NCBI RefSeq assembly: GCF_027744825.2
Contig: NC_071343.1
Span: forward strand, 11,181,366-11,245,365
Source of the DNA: Synchiropus splendidus
Taxonomy: Eukaryota > Chordata > Actinopteri > Syngnathiformes > Callionymidae
DNA length: 64,000 nt
Direction of reading: 5' to 3'
The position numbers and the translations under genes were made by a program. Below, piece after piece: positions 31,085-44,447 of this stretch. The notes beneath the pieces were generated by a model. It saw only the letters and a program-made list of their open reading frames with translations, had not been told where the DNA came from and ran no database searches. The stretch's first letter is position 1. Each line of letters opens with the position of its first letter.

Positions 31085-34000
31085 CTAAAATCACAAAAAA
31101 GACCATCACCTGTTTTGTCCCTTGCAGATCATTGGTGGACTCCGGTATGAACAGAAATGTGAACTCTGATATCAGACCTTCAACTTTGAGCGTTTGCAGC
31201 ATCAGATCTACAAATGAAATGTTAAGTTTTTATTTCCCCGAGCATGTGGTTCAAATATGAAGTTTACCTTCTTCGAGTCTGCCAGTGTCAAGCTCATGTC
31301 CAGGCACAAGAATGACCAGAGGCAGCGGGCAGTGCCAGGTGTTCGCCTGCTGCAGCTGTTTGAGCTGGAGCAGCGCAGAGAGCAGCGGGACGTCCTGCTC
31401 CATGACAGGCAGAGCAGGGAGCAGCAGCACGAGAGCAGAGGACCCCTGAAGCTCACAGCAGCTCTCCATTTTGGTTAAGTTATCTTCAGTTAGTGGACCC
31501 CTGGAAGCCTGTAAATGAGTGCAAATGTGTCAGACACGTCCCATTTTAATGGCAAATAAACTCAAAATAAAATCAAAATGCCAGAGTTGTTGTTTGTTTG
31601 CATTGAATAGAAGTACATTTGGCACGTTGAGGACAGTCTCACCTTGACGCTGACATGGACTTGGTGAACGTCTTGATCTCTCTCTCGTGGAGCAATGGAG
31701 ACACACAGTGTTTCCAGTTTCCCATCAACCTCTTGGAGCTTCGGCTTGGCCTCTGGGTCACCACCCAGTTTGACCTCGAGCCAGTTTGACAGAATCCTGC
31801 ATAACACACAAGTTAACAAGTTGTAAGTTTGTCCGTGCTCTGCACTCATTCCGTCCTATTGCTGCATGTTGCAAATACAGGCCAAACTGAGCACTACCAG
31901 CAGACACCATAGAGGCAGTGTTGCTCTTACTACCTAATATGTAGCTTTAATGAGACACGAAGAAGACATAACAAAGGTGGAAATTCTCCGTCCTCCAGTC
32001 ACGACATGCCTCGGTTTCGTCTTTTGTGCAAGAGGTAGGTTATCAATACTCAGTTTTGGAGTTTGTAGTCATAACCTTTGGACTCTGAAACAAACTCTTG
32101 TCACACTTGACCGTGTTTAAATTAATAATAATGCAAAACATTAGCTTTTCAAATTCAGCATGGAACCACCAGATTAAGATGGAAAAGGCTCTGAACAACA
32201 CTACAATAATATTAGCAACAGTAGCTGCATAAACAAAGATATCTTATGTTGGAGGTGTTTGTGTTGGCGCATTAAAAATCCCTTCAACCAACAAACATGT
32301 AGAATCCAGTTGCACACCTTCTCTAAACCCTTCCCTCACAAGTAAAGGGTCAAACTCTCTAGCTAACTATTTCTGAATTGTGGTGCTGTCACTTACTGGT
32401 CTGCCGGACTGTCTGCCGTCTCGTGATCACTGGGTAGAAGAAGAACAGCCTTCCAGAAGACTCTGTCAGGTGGGTCATGGAGGTTTTTAGCCACCAATGC
32501 AGGCAGATCCAGTGGTGCCCACACAACCTCCCTGCAAACAAAGTACACACAGATGTATAACGCAATGGTGAAGCTGGACTTTACATCTCTGAGCTCAAAT
32601 GACTAAAATAGGTTAGTGGAAATGACATTTTGTCGCGGGACAGTGGTTAGACAGACTTACTCTAACAGCTGCTGGTAAAAGTTGTGAACCCTCATACGAT
32701 GAATCACTTCTTGTCGGATTCTCAGCAACCTAAAAAGGCAATAGGAAAATGGAAACTAAAATTAGAATAAAATCAAACAGCAAAAACTAGATGGTGACGT
32801 GCAGTGGACAGTACCTGGTGCTCGATAGAGCCAATGTTCCGGCGTTCCCCAGGTTCACCAGACCACGAGCGAGGTCGGCCATGGCAGGCTGTGCTGGCGC
32901 GCTGGGTGCCAGTGCCTTCAACTTTGAGTGAGGATGAACAAAACATGGAGCAGCAGGAAAACTCCTCATCTGCCGCTTCAGCTGTCGACGGACTGCCACC
33001 ACGTCACGCCACCTGTGGGACACATGTTCATGTTCTTTTACTAATAAAGTTTGATCAAACATGTTGCGCCACGGTAACACCGCTTCCTTTACACTGATAA
33101 TTCATCGGCAGTTTCAGACTCACCATTTCAGAAGACGCATCGAAAAAAACACTGAAGAAAAGGGTGCAACCTAACCAGGATTTCACACCTCTAATAATCA
33201 TATTTTTTATTTTGACAATTTGAATTTTTGTCTTAATAACACAAGTAAGCCAAATCAAATACATTTTTATATTTTACTTTCACTGAAGATAAAAAAAAAA
33301 AAGAGTTCCCACCTCTTAATGTACTTTTGAATACGATTGAGCTCCACTTCTAGGACTTCTTCCACCAGAAGCCCCATCTCGACATCCAACGTCTCCTCTA
33401 TCACACTGCCACACACCTCTCTAGTGCACTCGGCCAACTGCCGCTCTTTCTCGTCCAACGCCTGCCTGAAGACAGAAAAGGGCTCATGAGCACAACTATA
33501 GAACACCTATTTCTTACTTCCTTTAGTCATGCAAAGACTTACTGAATCTCTGAGACGGCAATTTCTTGGGTTGTTTCACTGACAACCTGGTTGATGAAGT
33601 CCGTGCAAAGTGTCGAGCTGAACGTATCCAAAAAGGCCTCGTGCTCCTGCCGCCTCCTGAAGGGAAAAGAGGAAACTTATAGGAAGGAAACAATATATTT
33701 TGAATCCAGCTAATTGTACGTTTAAAATAGGTGCCTTGGCAACAACAAACTAGTACAATGTGCTATCAGTTAAATGAAATATTTTTTTGAGTTATGTTCA
33801 TACAAGCAAATAAATGGAATGCAACCACAAAGATACAAGTCATGTACAGAAGGACGAGCTCAGACCTTGCTTCCGCCTGTCTGCGTCTCTCTTCAGCCAC
33901 TCGACTTTGCTCCAGGCTGATCTCAGTGGTGGAAACTTCTCGAAGCATCTGACCTGTGACCTCACCTACCAGCGATTCCACTTGCACACAACTCTCCCTA

Positions 34001-37000
34001 CAAAGCAAAGACTAGCAGTCAGCAGCTGTCCTCACTGCTAACACAGATTTCACTGTAAACTTTTTTTTTTACACTTTTAGATTGTGTCATCTATGTGTCA
34101 AAACAACAGAAATTCAGAAGCTCTTAATGAATAAAATACAATTCTGAACGTACTCAAGAGCTGTATTCACGTAGCTGATAGCATCGGTGGCAATTTCCTT
34201 CACACCAGCAGTGATCAGCTCATCGATCACATTGTCCAGTATAGCTGTTACGTCCTGCAAGAAAATATCTCACGCTGTAATGCCAATATCAATGACGTAC
34301 TACCGATTCATCACAGACAGATGAAGATCATCACTGCCTTTAAAAGTGACCTCTAACCTCATTGGTGTACTCAGGCTCTGGAGGTTTGGGTGGTGGTGAT
34401 GGTGGTTTCGGAGGAGGAGGTTCAGCAATGGGCTGGAAAAGCTGCGGTGGGTCGGCTTTGTAGGTCAGGCTTTCGAGCGAAGGCTTGGACTTCCCCCCTG
34501 CCACCTGAGTTGGAGCAGAAACACCGAAGGCTGCAACGACTGCAGGCCTGACTAGGAGGGCTTGCTGTGGTGAGTCAAAGCTGCTCGCCTCCTCAGACTC
34601 CACTGCTTCAGCTGGAGCTGAACAATAGTGAAAAAAAAAATTATCAGAATCAATGATGCCACACGCCCATGCACACACAGATGAGGGGTATATTTTAGTC
34701 CTGACAATACCTCTAAGCAAGTCAGTGGGGACCTGCGCTATGCTCAGGGCTTCTCCTCTGTACTTGTTCCGGCTGTCGAAGCTGCAGACTGGTGTGTGTT
34801 GTGGGGTATTTGGCATGGGTCGTCCGTTTACTACCTCCCCAATCAACACCTGTTTCTTTGCGAGGGTGACCTGGGACTTCTTCGGAGACAGGGGCAGGTC
34901 GGGCTCCTGGTAGTTGACTCGATTAAGCTCCACCATACTGCGGTAAATTTAAGTTTAGACGCTGAAAAGGTCAAGGTCAAGGTCAAACCAGGATCTTTGG
35001 TGCTCACCCATCATTGACGATGAGGCCGTACTGCTGGATGAAATGAGTCGCCTCTGCTTCGCTGTTGAACATCAACATCCGGACTATGTCCTCAACCGGA
35101 AACAGAGTGGACCGAGGGCCCACCGTGTATGAGATGGCCATGATCTTCAGGGCTGTTGCTCTGACCTGGGTAAACACATTTTCACACATGTTAAGCTCGA
35201 GTTATCAGGTTCATGTCAAAACCTTCCCACCTGGTTGAAGTATCTGTGCAGGAGGCAGCTGGCCAAATAAGAAGCTCCTTTCACCAGTTTGAAGAAGAGA
35301 ACATAGTTGTTGCTGTTGAGCGCTGCAAAGGCACTGACAGCAAACTTGACCTCTGGAGAGTTGCGCACCTCAGGGCGGTACTGTTGGACGTCACTGCTCA
35401 CACAAGAAGGATGAGGGCGTCAAATACACAGTAGAGTAGTGTCCAACTGTGTATGTGTGTAACATTCACCCTAGGAAGTCGCCGTCATTGAGCTTGATCA
35501 AGATACTGTACTGGCGAAACTCAGCCTCCTGGGGGCAGTAGATATCACGGGTCTTCAGGTCTTCATACATTTCCTTCAGGCTTTGCAGACACTTGGTCAG
35601 GTTCTCGTTGTTGATCTTGGGGTCAAACGTAGACAGCGACTCCTGGCAGAGGGAGTGGGCACAGTGGACGTGGAAGCGCGTGCACTTCTCTATCAGAGAC
35701 ACCGTGAGGGGGCAGCAGAGGCACTGCTGAATGATGTCCTGTAGGCAGAGGGACCACAAACTGCATTTTAGATTTTAGATTAGAAATGATAAAGACTGCT
35801 TTTCCAACAGAATAGACAGAGTTTATATTTTCCTGATTTCACAACAGTTTACTATTAAAATTTGTACAATGTTTTGTAAAAAAATATTCATTTATCCAAT
35901 TATCCAGACTTTCATCTCTGACCATTTGAATTCACCTATTTTCTTTGTTTTACTTGGGCCTATCTACCAACACAGTCACAAATTTCCCTCTAACAAAACA
36001 TTTGTTCTGAATTATCTATATATCTGACATATCATATCTATCATATCAGTCATTTTGACTTCATCAGTCACAGGTTTCAATTAAAAAAGTCACAGTTAAA
36101 ATCTCAACCAACAACTCAGATGCAGCGCCACTTACCTTACGGATGCTGCGAGTCCTGTTCCAGACAAAATCGTACCATTCCCGTGGGTTGTCTTGACCCT
36201 GGTCCATGATCTGTGTGATCAAATAGTCCATGGTTCTGCCGAGGACCGGGAGCGGGCGTAACTCGAAGGGCAGTGGCTCCTCCTGGTCAGCTGAGGAGCG
36301 GCTGTACTCTTTGACGGCTTTTGCATGATCCACCTACAAATGGAGATGTGATGATGAAGAAACATTTTGATCTACGAGTCATGAGATTTTCGGTAGAAGG
36401 TTTAATGGTTGGGAGAATGAAGAGTTCAGAGAGGCTCCACAAGGATAGATAACGGGTACTCTAATTTAAAATAACGACAATTGATGCTGTCAAAATTGTA
36501 AAAACATTCTCTCAGAGGGATATTTTGAATTAATCATTTCAGATTGCATTTACATCATGGGTGAGTTTATTTATGCCCAGCTTTTGGCTAGGATTCTTTC
36601 AAACGGTTCCACCTTTTTTTGGTTCGAATGTTATATATGTCCTTGACACAGTAGCACAGCAAACATCAAGTGTTGTAGAGGGCAACAAGGACACAGGACA
36701 GACTGTTTTCAGCACCATAACGCCGCTCTGCAATCATTGCAAGAACTGGAGAATCAAGCCAGTCATGTCGAATGTGGCAGCATCCTCTGGTGGAAACTCG
36801 GATATTTCTGCAGATTTCAGAGTCCACAAAGTTTACATGGAAAATGAGAGGACAGTTATTTGGGTGTGATGTCTAAATATAGGGCCTATAGTTTAATTTA
36901 GTTTAGTATGGTTATAGTTCCCAAGATGCCAGACGCCCTGCTAGTCAAAAGCTCTGGATTTACATGAGAATTTTTACATGATTTTTTTGCAAAACCAAAG

Positions 37001-40000
37001 AAGTTTCTACAATGCCAACGTACAGAAATTGCGCTTGTGACAGGTAATGCAAGAAGCTCGTGTAAGCATCGCGCTTCTGCAATATATAAATGAAATGATA
37101 TATGATAATAACAGATTCATCTCCAGTTAACCAGCAGTTAGTCCTGTTCAGGGAAGTGGAGAGCCTATCCCAGCAGTGTCCAATTAACCAAGTGAGCATG
37201 TCTTTGGGCTGTGGGAGGAAACCGGAGTAACCTGAAAATGCAAACTCCACCCAGAAAGGTCCAGAGCTGAATTCAAACCCTGAACCTTCTTGCTGGAAGG
37301 CAGCAGTGCTAACCATTGTTCCACTGTGCTGCCCTAAAATATGATAATAATAAAGCTATATTGCACTTTTCAGAACCTTGTTCACAAAGCGCTTGGCAGG
37401 CAGAACCGAAAGTGCATCAAAATTTTTGCAGTACAGTTTCGGAATACAGATTTTTCAATTTTGTACTGCAATATTTACATTTTGCAGTGACAGACAGTGA
37501 TTTACAGAGATAAAGACGGCACGCACCAGCTCTGTGTCCTGGATGACTTCGAATATGCTCAGCTGGGTCCTCGTTTCCCTCATATAGCGCTCTTTCTCCG
37601 GGCACATATCTGGACAAGTCCCCACAAAGCCCTTGGACGATTCCAGGTCTGTTCGTTTGGATCGACCTGAACAAAGACACAGAAAGTGATCTTTCAGACT
37701 CGGGCAAATGAAGAAAACTGAAGACACTCACCTTGACGAAGAATCTTGTCTCTCTGCTCCAACAGACGATACTTTTCCTCTGAAGTCTCTGCTACCTGGT
37801 CGATGAGCACCAAAAGAGATGTAGGAACTTTTTGTTCAGATCTCGCTGTTTCTGACACTGTCTCGCTCTGAGGTTCTGCATCAAACTGGAGACACTTGGC
37901 AAGTGTTGGCTTCTTCACTGGAGTGCTGAGACCAAAATCATAGGAGACACAGCAAACTGACTATTCAGCTTTATGCAAAAGGAAAATACATTTTGATTTA
38001 TTTTTTAACAAATACGTTTTGTGTTCAAACCTATGTAAGATACCTTTGGTTTCCAGCGACCAAGCTGGTGAGGCCCGGTGGTCTCAGTTGAGGTCGTCTG
38101 AGAGGAGAGGATGCAGCTTTCTGTTCCACATCTTCCCGGGTTTCAACCTTTGCAACCATATTGTCAGTTGTCTTGTTTTCAGGACCTGTAATGCCGCAAG
38201 TAAAAATGTTAGTGACAAAACTTTAAAGAAGAACTTGAAGGGAGAGTTTGACTTACTCTGTTTCTTTCTTTGCCATAAGAGGAGAAGTTCATGTTGGTGA
38301 AACATTTTTCCCTTTTTCTTTGCTTTTGCTGCAGATGCCTGGAGCAGACGAAATTAAATGGAAAAAGAATTGAGTTAAAAGACAGATACACGTCTCATCC
38401 AGCTCAGTTTGAATATGAGCACCTGCATGTGTTTAACAAGGCAGAAAACGCAGGTTTACTTACATGATCAGCGAAGTGCACGATGGCCATGTTCTTGGCT
38501 GGCTTACAGAAAATCCTGCTGACCTTTCCGAAATGAGAGAAGTGCTTTCTGAGTTCATCCTTCCTGTTGAGGCCGGATGGAATGTTGCGGCAGTTCAGAG
38601 CGGTGCAGTCTGTAGGCGACGAGCCGCCAAGGGTTTCTGAGCTCAGTCTTCGCTGGGTTCGTTTTTCTGGAGTCTGGACTTGTCGTACTGGTGTAGTAAT
38701 TTTAGCAGGATCTGGAGCTGATGCATAAAGAATGGAGATACGACATGATGATGGCACTTGTTACACAAGAGTAAACATTACAACAGGCTTCAACCTTTGT
38801 TTTGTCTTCTTTTTTATGGCCATTTTTTTCTGTCTGGCCTATGACTCATAATTCCCAAGATACACGAAGATGTGCCCCAAATTTTCCCCATTAGAGTAAA
38901 TAGGAGAAGGCTGAGCTGACCTTCAGTCACAGTGTTGCCATGACAACCAGCCACAGAATTAAGAAAGTTTGCATCTCTATTAATGCATGCAATGACAGAT
39001 GCTCCTGTAACGCCTCACATGACATCCACAGACTCTGGTATTTATATAGTATGTGGTTTATATTTCCTTTCCACAGCTTTGGTATACAAATATCACTGTC
39101 TTCCTTTTCAAAAATGTACTTAAAAAAATTAAAGCTTTCACAAATACCTCACATATAACTAGATTTATGGATTTTTATGTCTCACCTGATCCTGTTGGTT
39201 TTTCCTGGTGATCTCTGGTTACTGCTGTCATCACAGGTGAAGCTACAGGGAGCTCACTCTTATGGTCTTTCTCCTTCTCTCCTAACAGCGGCGGCGGCTG
39301 ACGACTCGGCTCTTGTCCCGCCTTGCCACTCAGCTCTTTTTTAATTCCACTCAAAGCCTTCCCGAATAATCCTGCTGTGGGCCCACGGGTCCTCATTAGC
39401 GGTCTCTTTGGGGGCTGCCTCTGTTGATCTGTATCTGCCATTTCATTTTGTTTGGCAGGGTCTCGGGCTGGACTTGTAGATATGGCTCCCTCCTTACGTT
39501 TGGTGCCTTTGAAGGGAAATAAATTGGTGTCTCCTTTGGCCTCAACATCAAGCCCCTTGTTGGATCCACTGGTTTCTGGGTTAACTTCACCAAAAGCAGA
39601 GGGGGCAGCGTTTCCTCCTCCAAATAAAGGTTTAGCTGCGAAGCTGAAAGACGACGGGGATGTGGGCTGTGTGGTTGAACTCTTTGAGCTGGAAGGAGCA
39701 GCAGGCTGAGAGAAAGTGAACTGTGGAGTACTGGTTAGACCTGTAGTAGTTCCAGCTGTGAACTGGTTGCTTGCCACAGAAAGAGATGGTGCCGCTTCTG
39801 GTTTGGAGAAGCTGAAGCCTGATGGTGCAGCCTGGGCTTGAGAGAAGCTGTTTGTGCCAGTCATCATGGTGCTGCTGTTGGTCTGAGAGGCCAAGGTGCC
39901 AAAGGTTGTACCAGCAAAGGAAGTAGGCTTTGACGGGTTGGTGCTGGCATTAAAAATGGGTTTGAAGACGGCTTCATTGGCAGGTTTGAAACTAAAATCT

Positions 40001-40542
40001 GAACCAAAGCCTTTATTTTGATCTTGAGTTATTCCAAAGACATTGGTGTTGGCGCTTGTGGTCAGCGGTTTGCCAAACACAGACGACCCAAATCCAACCG
40101 AAGAGCCCGTTCCTGAAGAAAATTGACCATAGGGGGGTGGTTGTTTAACAAGTCCTGACGCCTGCTGCCCAAACGTGGGGGTCTGCCCAAAAGCAGGGTT
40201 TTGTCCAAACAGAGAGCTCGGGTTGTTCGGCTTCGTGGTTCCGAATGCAGGCGTGGAGGCACCAAATCCCGAGCTACTCATTCCCACAGGCTGTCCGAAG
40301 GCAGGAGTCGGGTTTGCTGTTGTAGACGACAAGCCCTGTCCAAAGATGGAATTCCCACCTAAAGTGTTCTGTTTTAAACCAGTGGGTTGACTAAACGCAG
40401 ACGATGAAAACAACCCCACCGCTTGAGGCGGAGTGGTGGACGTTTGCTGGCCGAAAGTCGGAAAAGCTCCCGCCTTCATGGTGTTGCTCGCCGCCTGGAA
40501 CGCTCCGGGCTGGAGGCTTCCAAACGGATTAGATGGATTCAT
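28914..40542 (-). CDS. mcm3ap: MCM3AP/GANP (TREX-2 scaffold), complete, about 28 coding exons
   Basis: Scaffold of the TREX-2 mRNA export complex at the nuclear pore. The first coding exon (39186-40542) begins [15 protein letters not shown] and encodes some 450 residues rich in nucleoporin-like FG, FGQ and FGxxxFG motifs. Exon 38464-38711 holds an RRM-like segment ([22 protein letters not shown]). The Sac3/GANP domain spans 38044-35008, with [16 protein letters not shown] in exon 37527-37666, then 36136-36333, 35470-35738, 35231-35393 and 35008-35165. Further exons: 38257-38338, 38044-38185, 37732-37925, 34711-34937, 34358-34617 (proline-rich [12 protein letters not shown]) and 34154-34254, then about fifteen more down to 28914. 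Residues around 33300-34000 form the Arg/Glu coiled region, and the end reads [10 protein letters not shown]. Phases of the first 13 exons were checked; later exon ends are less exact. Length about 2000 residues, like human (1980). Intact. Confidence 0.95.
31014..31083. repeat. (AT)35 microsatellite in an mcm3ap intron
   Basis: An uninterrupted run of about 35 at units. It is only a few dozen bases from the next exon, and it creates spurious Ile-Tyr open frames on both strands. Confidence 0.95.
31870..32000. repeat. Dispersed repeat fragment, related to 50095-50200
   Basis: Phrases ggcagtgttgctcttact and gacataacaaaggtgg plus aaattctcc recur in hibch intron 7 near 50110-50170. Family unknown. 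Confidence 0.4.
37120..37345 (-). repeat. SINE-like repeat in an mcm3ap intron
   Basis: The minus strand reads ggcagcacagtggaacaatg, gttagcactgctgcc and gggtttgaattcagc, then ggagtttgcattttcagg and cccacagcccaaagacatgc. This looks like the widespread teleost element with a tRNA-like head; gggtttgaattca resembles a B box. Not a functional tRNA gene. Confidence 0.55.
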
Positions 40543-41669
40543 GGTGATTTGGACGGGTGTCCTAAAGTGAACAAACGTATATCAGATATATCCATGCAGA
40601 TGAGGGCATCAAAGTCGCCTATCTATTCTGACATAAGTACGGCAGGCAGATGATAAACAACCGTTAGCAGTTGCTACTTTAAAGAGCGAATGCTGATAAT
40701 TTACTCTTAAAGCTAAATGACAAATTCCTATTTTAGGTTTATTGCCTTACCTTTAACACTTCGGTTGACGCGTTACGGGCTCATCATCACAAGTTTAAAA
40801 ACAAATAATAAAAAAAAAATGCTGCGCACACTTCCGGTCCGACCGGAAATTGGCACCCCTAAAACACGACGGTACAGTCAGTTCCAGCATATTCAGTATT
40901 TCAGGATTTATATTAAAAATGTTTAAAAGCACGCATTCAGTTCAATTAATCTTTGTTTATAACAAAAATAATAATTAAAAGATAATACCAGAAACAAGTA
41001 CATAATGCAAGATTGTGATTGTGAAGATTGATGTTCCTTCCTTCTTTTTTCTTTCTTTCTTTTTTTAAAAGTCGAGACTATTAAATCGATGCATTTACAA
41101 TAAGGTGCTACAAGGACAGACTTTTATTAGACATAGAGAAACATTAATGAACTTGGGTGGGACTGTGTTGGTCACAAAGGTCAACGTCAAAAACTCCCTC
41201 AGTAAATAGTGATAATGCACATAGATAGCATGCACAATGTAAAAAAATAATAATAATAAGGGCAGAAAAATTCCACTCTTGTGACTTTATATGACTCAAG
41301 CCATTATGAAGAAAGTGCACTTGTGAAGATGGTTGTTTGTGGCTGATCCATCATGTAAATGTGGGTAGCTCCGTGAAAAATTCACGGGAATCAAAGCACT
41401 CAATGGACTTATTGGAGGGAATTAAACAGATTAGATGAAATATGGTGGATAGAAATTCCTTTTTTTTAATTTTGAGATTCGTCAGGTAGACAGAAAAATC
41501 AATTCCTTCTTTGTTTGGAGTGGGTGTGTTGGAAACGTGATATTTTACTCATTTATTGACAATGTGTTAACGATTACTCTCACCCACCCTTGAAGGTCAA
41601 AGTGCAGAAATGTGCTGATGAGAAACCAGACGGAGGACGGGAGCAGGTTGGGTCGGAGGCGAGGCGTCA
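40543..41669. other. mcm3ap promoter region and spacer to gene E
   Basis: The part up to about 40860 likely contains the noncoding first exon and promoter of mcm3ap; no TATA box is clear. The rest is AT-rich, with a ttctttctttctttt stretch near 41045. mcm3ap and gene E are divergently transcribed from this interval. No other gene seen. Confidence 0.5.
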
Positions 41670-41722
41670 CATAAAAGGAGCCAGCAGTGGGCAGCGACTG
41701 TGGATCAGCACTTCTGAACACG
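41670..41722 (+). promoter_or_regulatory. TATA box and noncoding first exon of gene E
   Basis: CATAAAAGG at about 41669-41677, then an exon ending GAACACG at 41722 before donor GTGAGT. The arrangement is the same as in genes B, C and D, though the exon sequence itself has diverged. Confidence 0.65.
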
Positions 41723-41814
41723 GTGAGTGTCAACACACAACTGGCCCGAGATTATTTATCATCTGCGTCGAAATATAATCTGATTTTTCTCTTTCAAAAA
41801 TCGAAAGCTTCAAA

Positions 41815-43280
41815 ATGTACCCGAACCAACAAGGTAAACAAAGCTAAATATGCTTTCTGAGTGTGCTTTTATTGGTGGATCATAACCAGTTTCTGTCTGT
41901 GTCTGAAGGAAACCAGTACCCTGGTTACCCAAACATGCCCCCGCAGATGCCAGGGGGTTACCCTCCTCAGTATCCTCCAGGTGCAGTGCCTCCAACCTGC
42001 CCCCCTCAGCCTCACGTTCCTCATGGAGGCCACCACGGAGGCCCACATGTAGGCCCTTATGGCCAACACGGAGGGCACCACGGAGGGCACCACGGAGGAC
42101 ACCACGGAGGGCACCACGGAGGGCACCACGGAGGCCATCCTGGAGGTCATCATGGACACCCAGGGGTCCCCCATGGCTCCTGCCCAGGACAGGCCCATGG
42201 TCATCACGAGCATGGACACAAGCACAAGCACAAGCACAAGCATAAGCACGGTCACAAGCACGACAAGAGCCACAAGAAGGGAAAGTCCGGGGTGAGTTTG
42301 GCATCACAAGTGTTTATTTAAAATCCTGCTCAATTCTGCTCTATGAGATTTTTACATGTTCATTTGCTTTCTACATGTTTTTGAATTGCAGTGAAAGCCA
42401 CAATCTTACTTGATTCTTAACACTGTGAAACTGTTCTAACATTACTTCCAGACACAATGTAAATCTAAATCTGAGAAAGAGTATCATGGAATGAGCTGGC
42501 TCATCTTCATTTGATCACCAGAGAAAACAAGCGAATCATTCCAAAACAATAATCCAAGTGTATCAAACATCAATCTTAACGACAGAGTTGCTATCTAAAA
42601 ACAATACAATGGACTTTCTCCTTCAATATAAGGCACATGGCAACATTTATTGCATGACCTGGGAGACACTTTGACTGAGCTGTCTTTTATATCACAACCA
42701 GACGATAATAATCACAGTTCCATCTGTATTCAGGCTCACACATTTACATGAGGAAACCATTGTTGCTGCACCTAAAAATATTGGGTCCAAAAGATCAAAG
42801 CTGCCAATTGAGGTGGAACATGTAGATATGTGATATAGATAAACGTACAAAACCTCACAGTTTGACAGGAACATTACAACCAATGTGTCTAGAAACACCA
42901 TAAACTTTATCCCTGTGGTGCACCACACCCAAGAAGATAAATACACCACCTCCGACCCAGGCTGGACATTCTGCAGCTACAAAGTGTATTCAAGGTGTAC
43001 TGCTATGAGTGTGACAGATAGTGAAGAATAAAAACCTGTGACTTCATTTTATCATATTATTTCATTATTTTTATCTGTTGTGTTTTTATACACATCTGTA
43101 CTGTGACAAATTTTGAAATTATCAGTAAAATAAATTACATTAATTGAAAATGTGTGCAATAATTTCATGGAACATATATCGTATTACAATTCACAACTTT
43201 AATCTGAATTATGTACATTATATAATTCTCCTCTGTTGTTACAGTCATCCAGCAGCTCCTCCAGCAGCGACTCGGACTAG
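41815..43280 (+). CDS. Cluster gene E: Pro/Gly-His-His protein with Ser-DSD tail (PRR13-like), 145 aa
   Basis: Coding exons are 41815-41833 (19 nt, MYPNQQ plus one base), 41909-42291 and 43245-43280, with phases 1 and 0. The protein begins MYPNQQGNQYPGYPNMPP, a Pro/Tyr/Gly-rich start that is the closest of the five to vertebrate PRR13. A GGHH repeat in 12-bp steps (about 42020-42160), a HKHKHKHKHKHGHKHDKSH block and GKSG follow. The last exon gives eight serines and DSD. No signal peptide or membrane segment. A polyA signal AATAAA lies at about 43550. PRR13/TXR1 has been linked to thrombospondin-1 repression and taxane resistance in human cells (established for PRR13, not for this gene). This looks like the least derived member and stands apart from A-D on the other side of lss-mcm3ap, on the opposite strand. 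Confidence 0.8.
42020..42160 (+). repeat. 12-bp coding repeat (GGHH) in gene E
   Basis: About ten near-exact units of caccacggaggg encode alternating Gly-Gly and His-His. Overlapping open frames on the minus strand are artefacts of it. Confidence 0.9.
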
Positions 43281-44026
43281 ATGACAACGCCTGGCGAAAC
43301 CAGAAAAATCTTGTGGAATATCAAACCTGTCACTTTTAATCAATGCTGAATGCTTTTTAAAAACGATGCGCCTTGTCTGTGTAAACATGAAACTTTCTGG
43401 CTATTCTCTGTTCAGTTCAATGCGAGTTTGTCTTCTCTGTATCAGCTCAAATTTTTAATCTTTTACGTTTATTACACCAAGCTTTATGTTTCATAGACCA
43501 GTTCAAAGGTCTTCAATGTCAGTTTTCACTCATATCACAACATATGAAAAATAAAGTGATGCAAACCACCCATTTATGTTTATGATGTCATTTCCTCTGA
43601 CCGTATTTTAATTAACTTTCCATATCCCATCCATATTATAACTACAACTAAATTCCTAAGATTCACGATATTTTCCTATTCTGGATCATATTATGTGGAA
43701 TCATTCCATTTTCCAGATCAGTTTTGATATTTTGTTGAACATATTGGAAACTTGTATAATATTTTTGTTCCGAGTGCCCTAACCATTTTTGTGGACTTAT
43801 AGGACCAAATGCAGGAAATAGTCTAATCTTCCTATGTAAAAATTCTCATTCCCAAATTTGCATAATTCGTTCCTTGTCCCATGATATATATTTTTATTCT
43901 TTTTACTATTTACACATCTAATCACATTAAGTATTACAAGCACATTTGTAAACAAAAATACATTAGAGGCACAATTCATTTGTGGCACAAAAAAAATATC
44001 TATATATCTATCTATATATCTATCTA

Positions 44027-44123
<97 letters not shown>

Positions 44124-44447
44124 GAATCTGTTCTGTTGTTTCTAATATAACATTTTATTTATCCATTATCATTACACGCACAATGGTGCAACAGTCACGA
44201 TTACTTAAATGACGCGAACATTGACATAACTAATATTACGTAACACCGCACAGAACAAACAACAGGTGCAGTAGCTGTTTGATACAGCAGGAGGCGGTGT
44301 GATCGCCAGCAAAGTAGAGTTGCATCATACGTGACGTAAAAGTGTCGGCCAATCGGAGCAGGCTGTGGAACTCTTCCCGGAAGCGAACTGAGAAAACGAA
44401 CGGTGCGCTCAGCGCGATCAAACGCCTGACATTCAGTTACTGTCAAA
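43281..44447. other. Gene E 3' UTR, spacer and hibch promoter
   Basis: Apart from the gene E 3' UTR up to about 43570 and the microsatellite at 43998-44119, the interval is AT-rich. The last 250 bp before the hibch ATG are less AT-rich and should contain its promoter; no TATA box is evident. Confidence 0.5.
43998..44119. repeat. Compound microsatellite (ATCT, CT, TA, GT)
   Basis: Successive runs of atct, ct, ta and gt units. Confidence 0.95.

Noticed and set aside
30951..31260. Ile-Tyr repeat open frames at the AT microsatellite
   Set aside because: Simple-sequence artefact in an mcm3ap intron.
37120..37345. A tRNA gene
   Set aside because: The B-box-like gggtttgaattca lies in a repeat with no cloverleaf that I can fold; it fits a tRNA-derived repeat.
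41810..42307. Long minus-strand open frame over gene E
   Set aside because: Antisense shadow of the GGHH repeat; splice phases and tail support the plus strand.
43881..44212. Open frames rich in Tyr-Ile, Ser-Leu and Cys-Val near 44.0 kb
   Set aside because: Produced by the compound microsatellite; no start context or homology.
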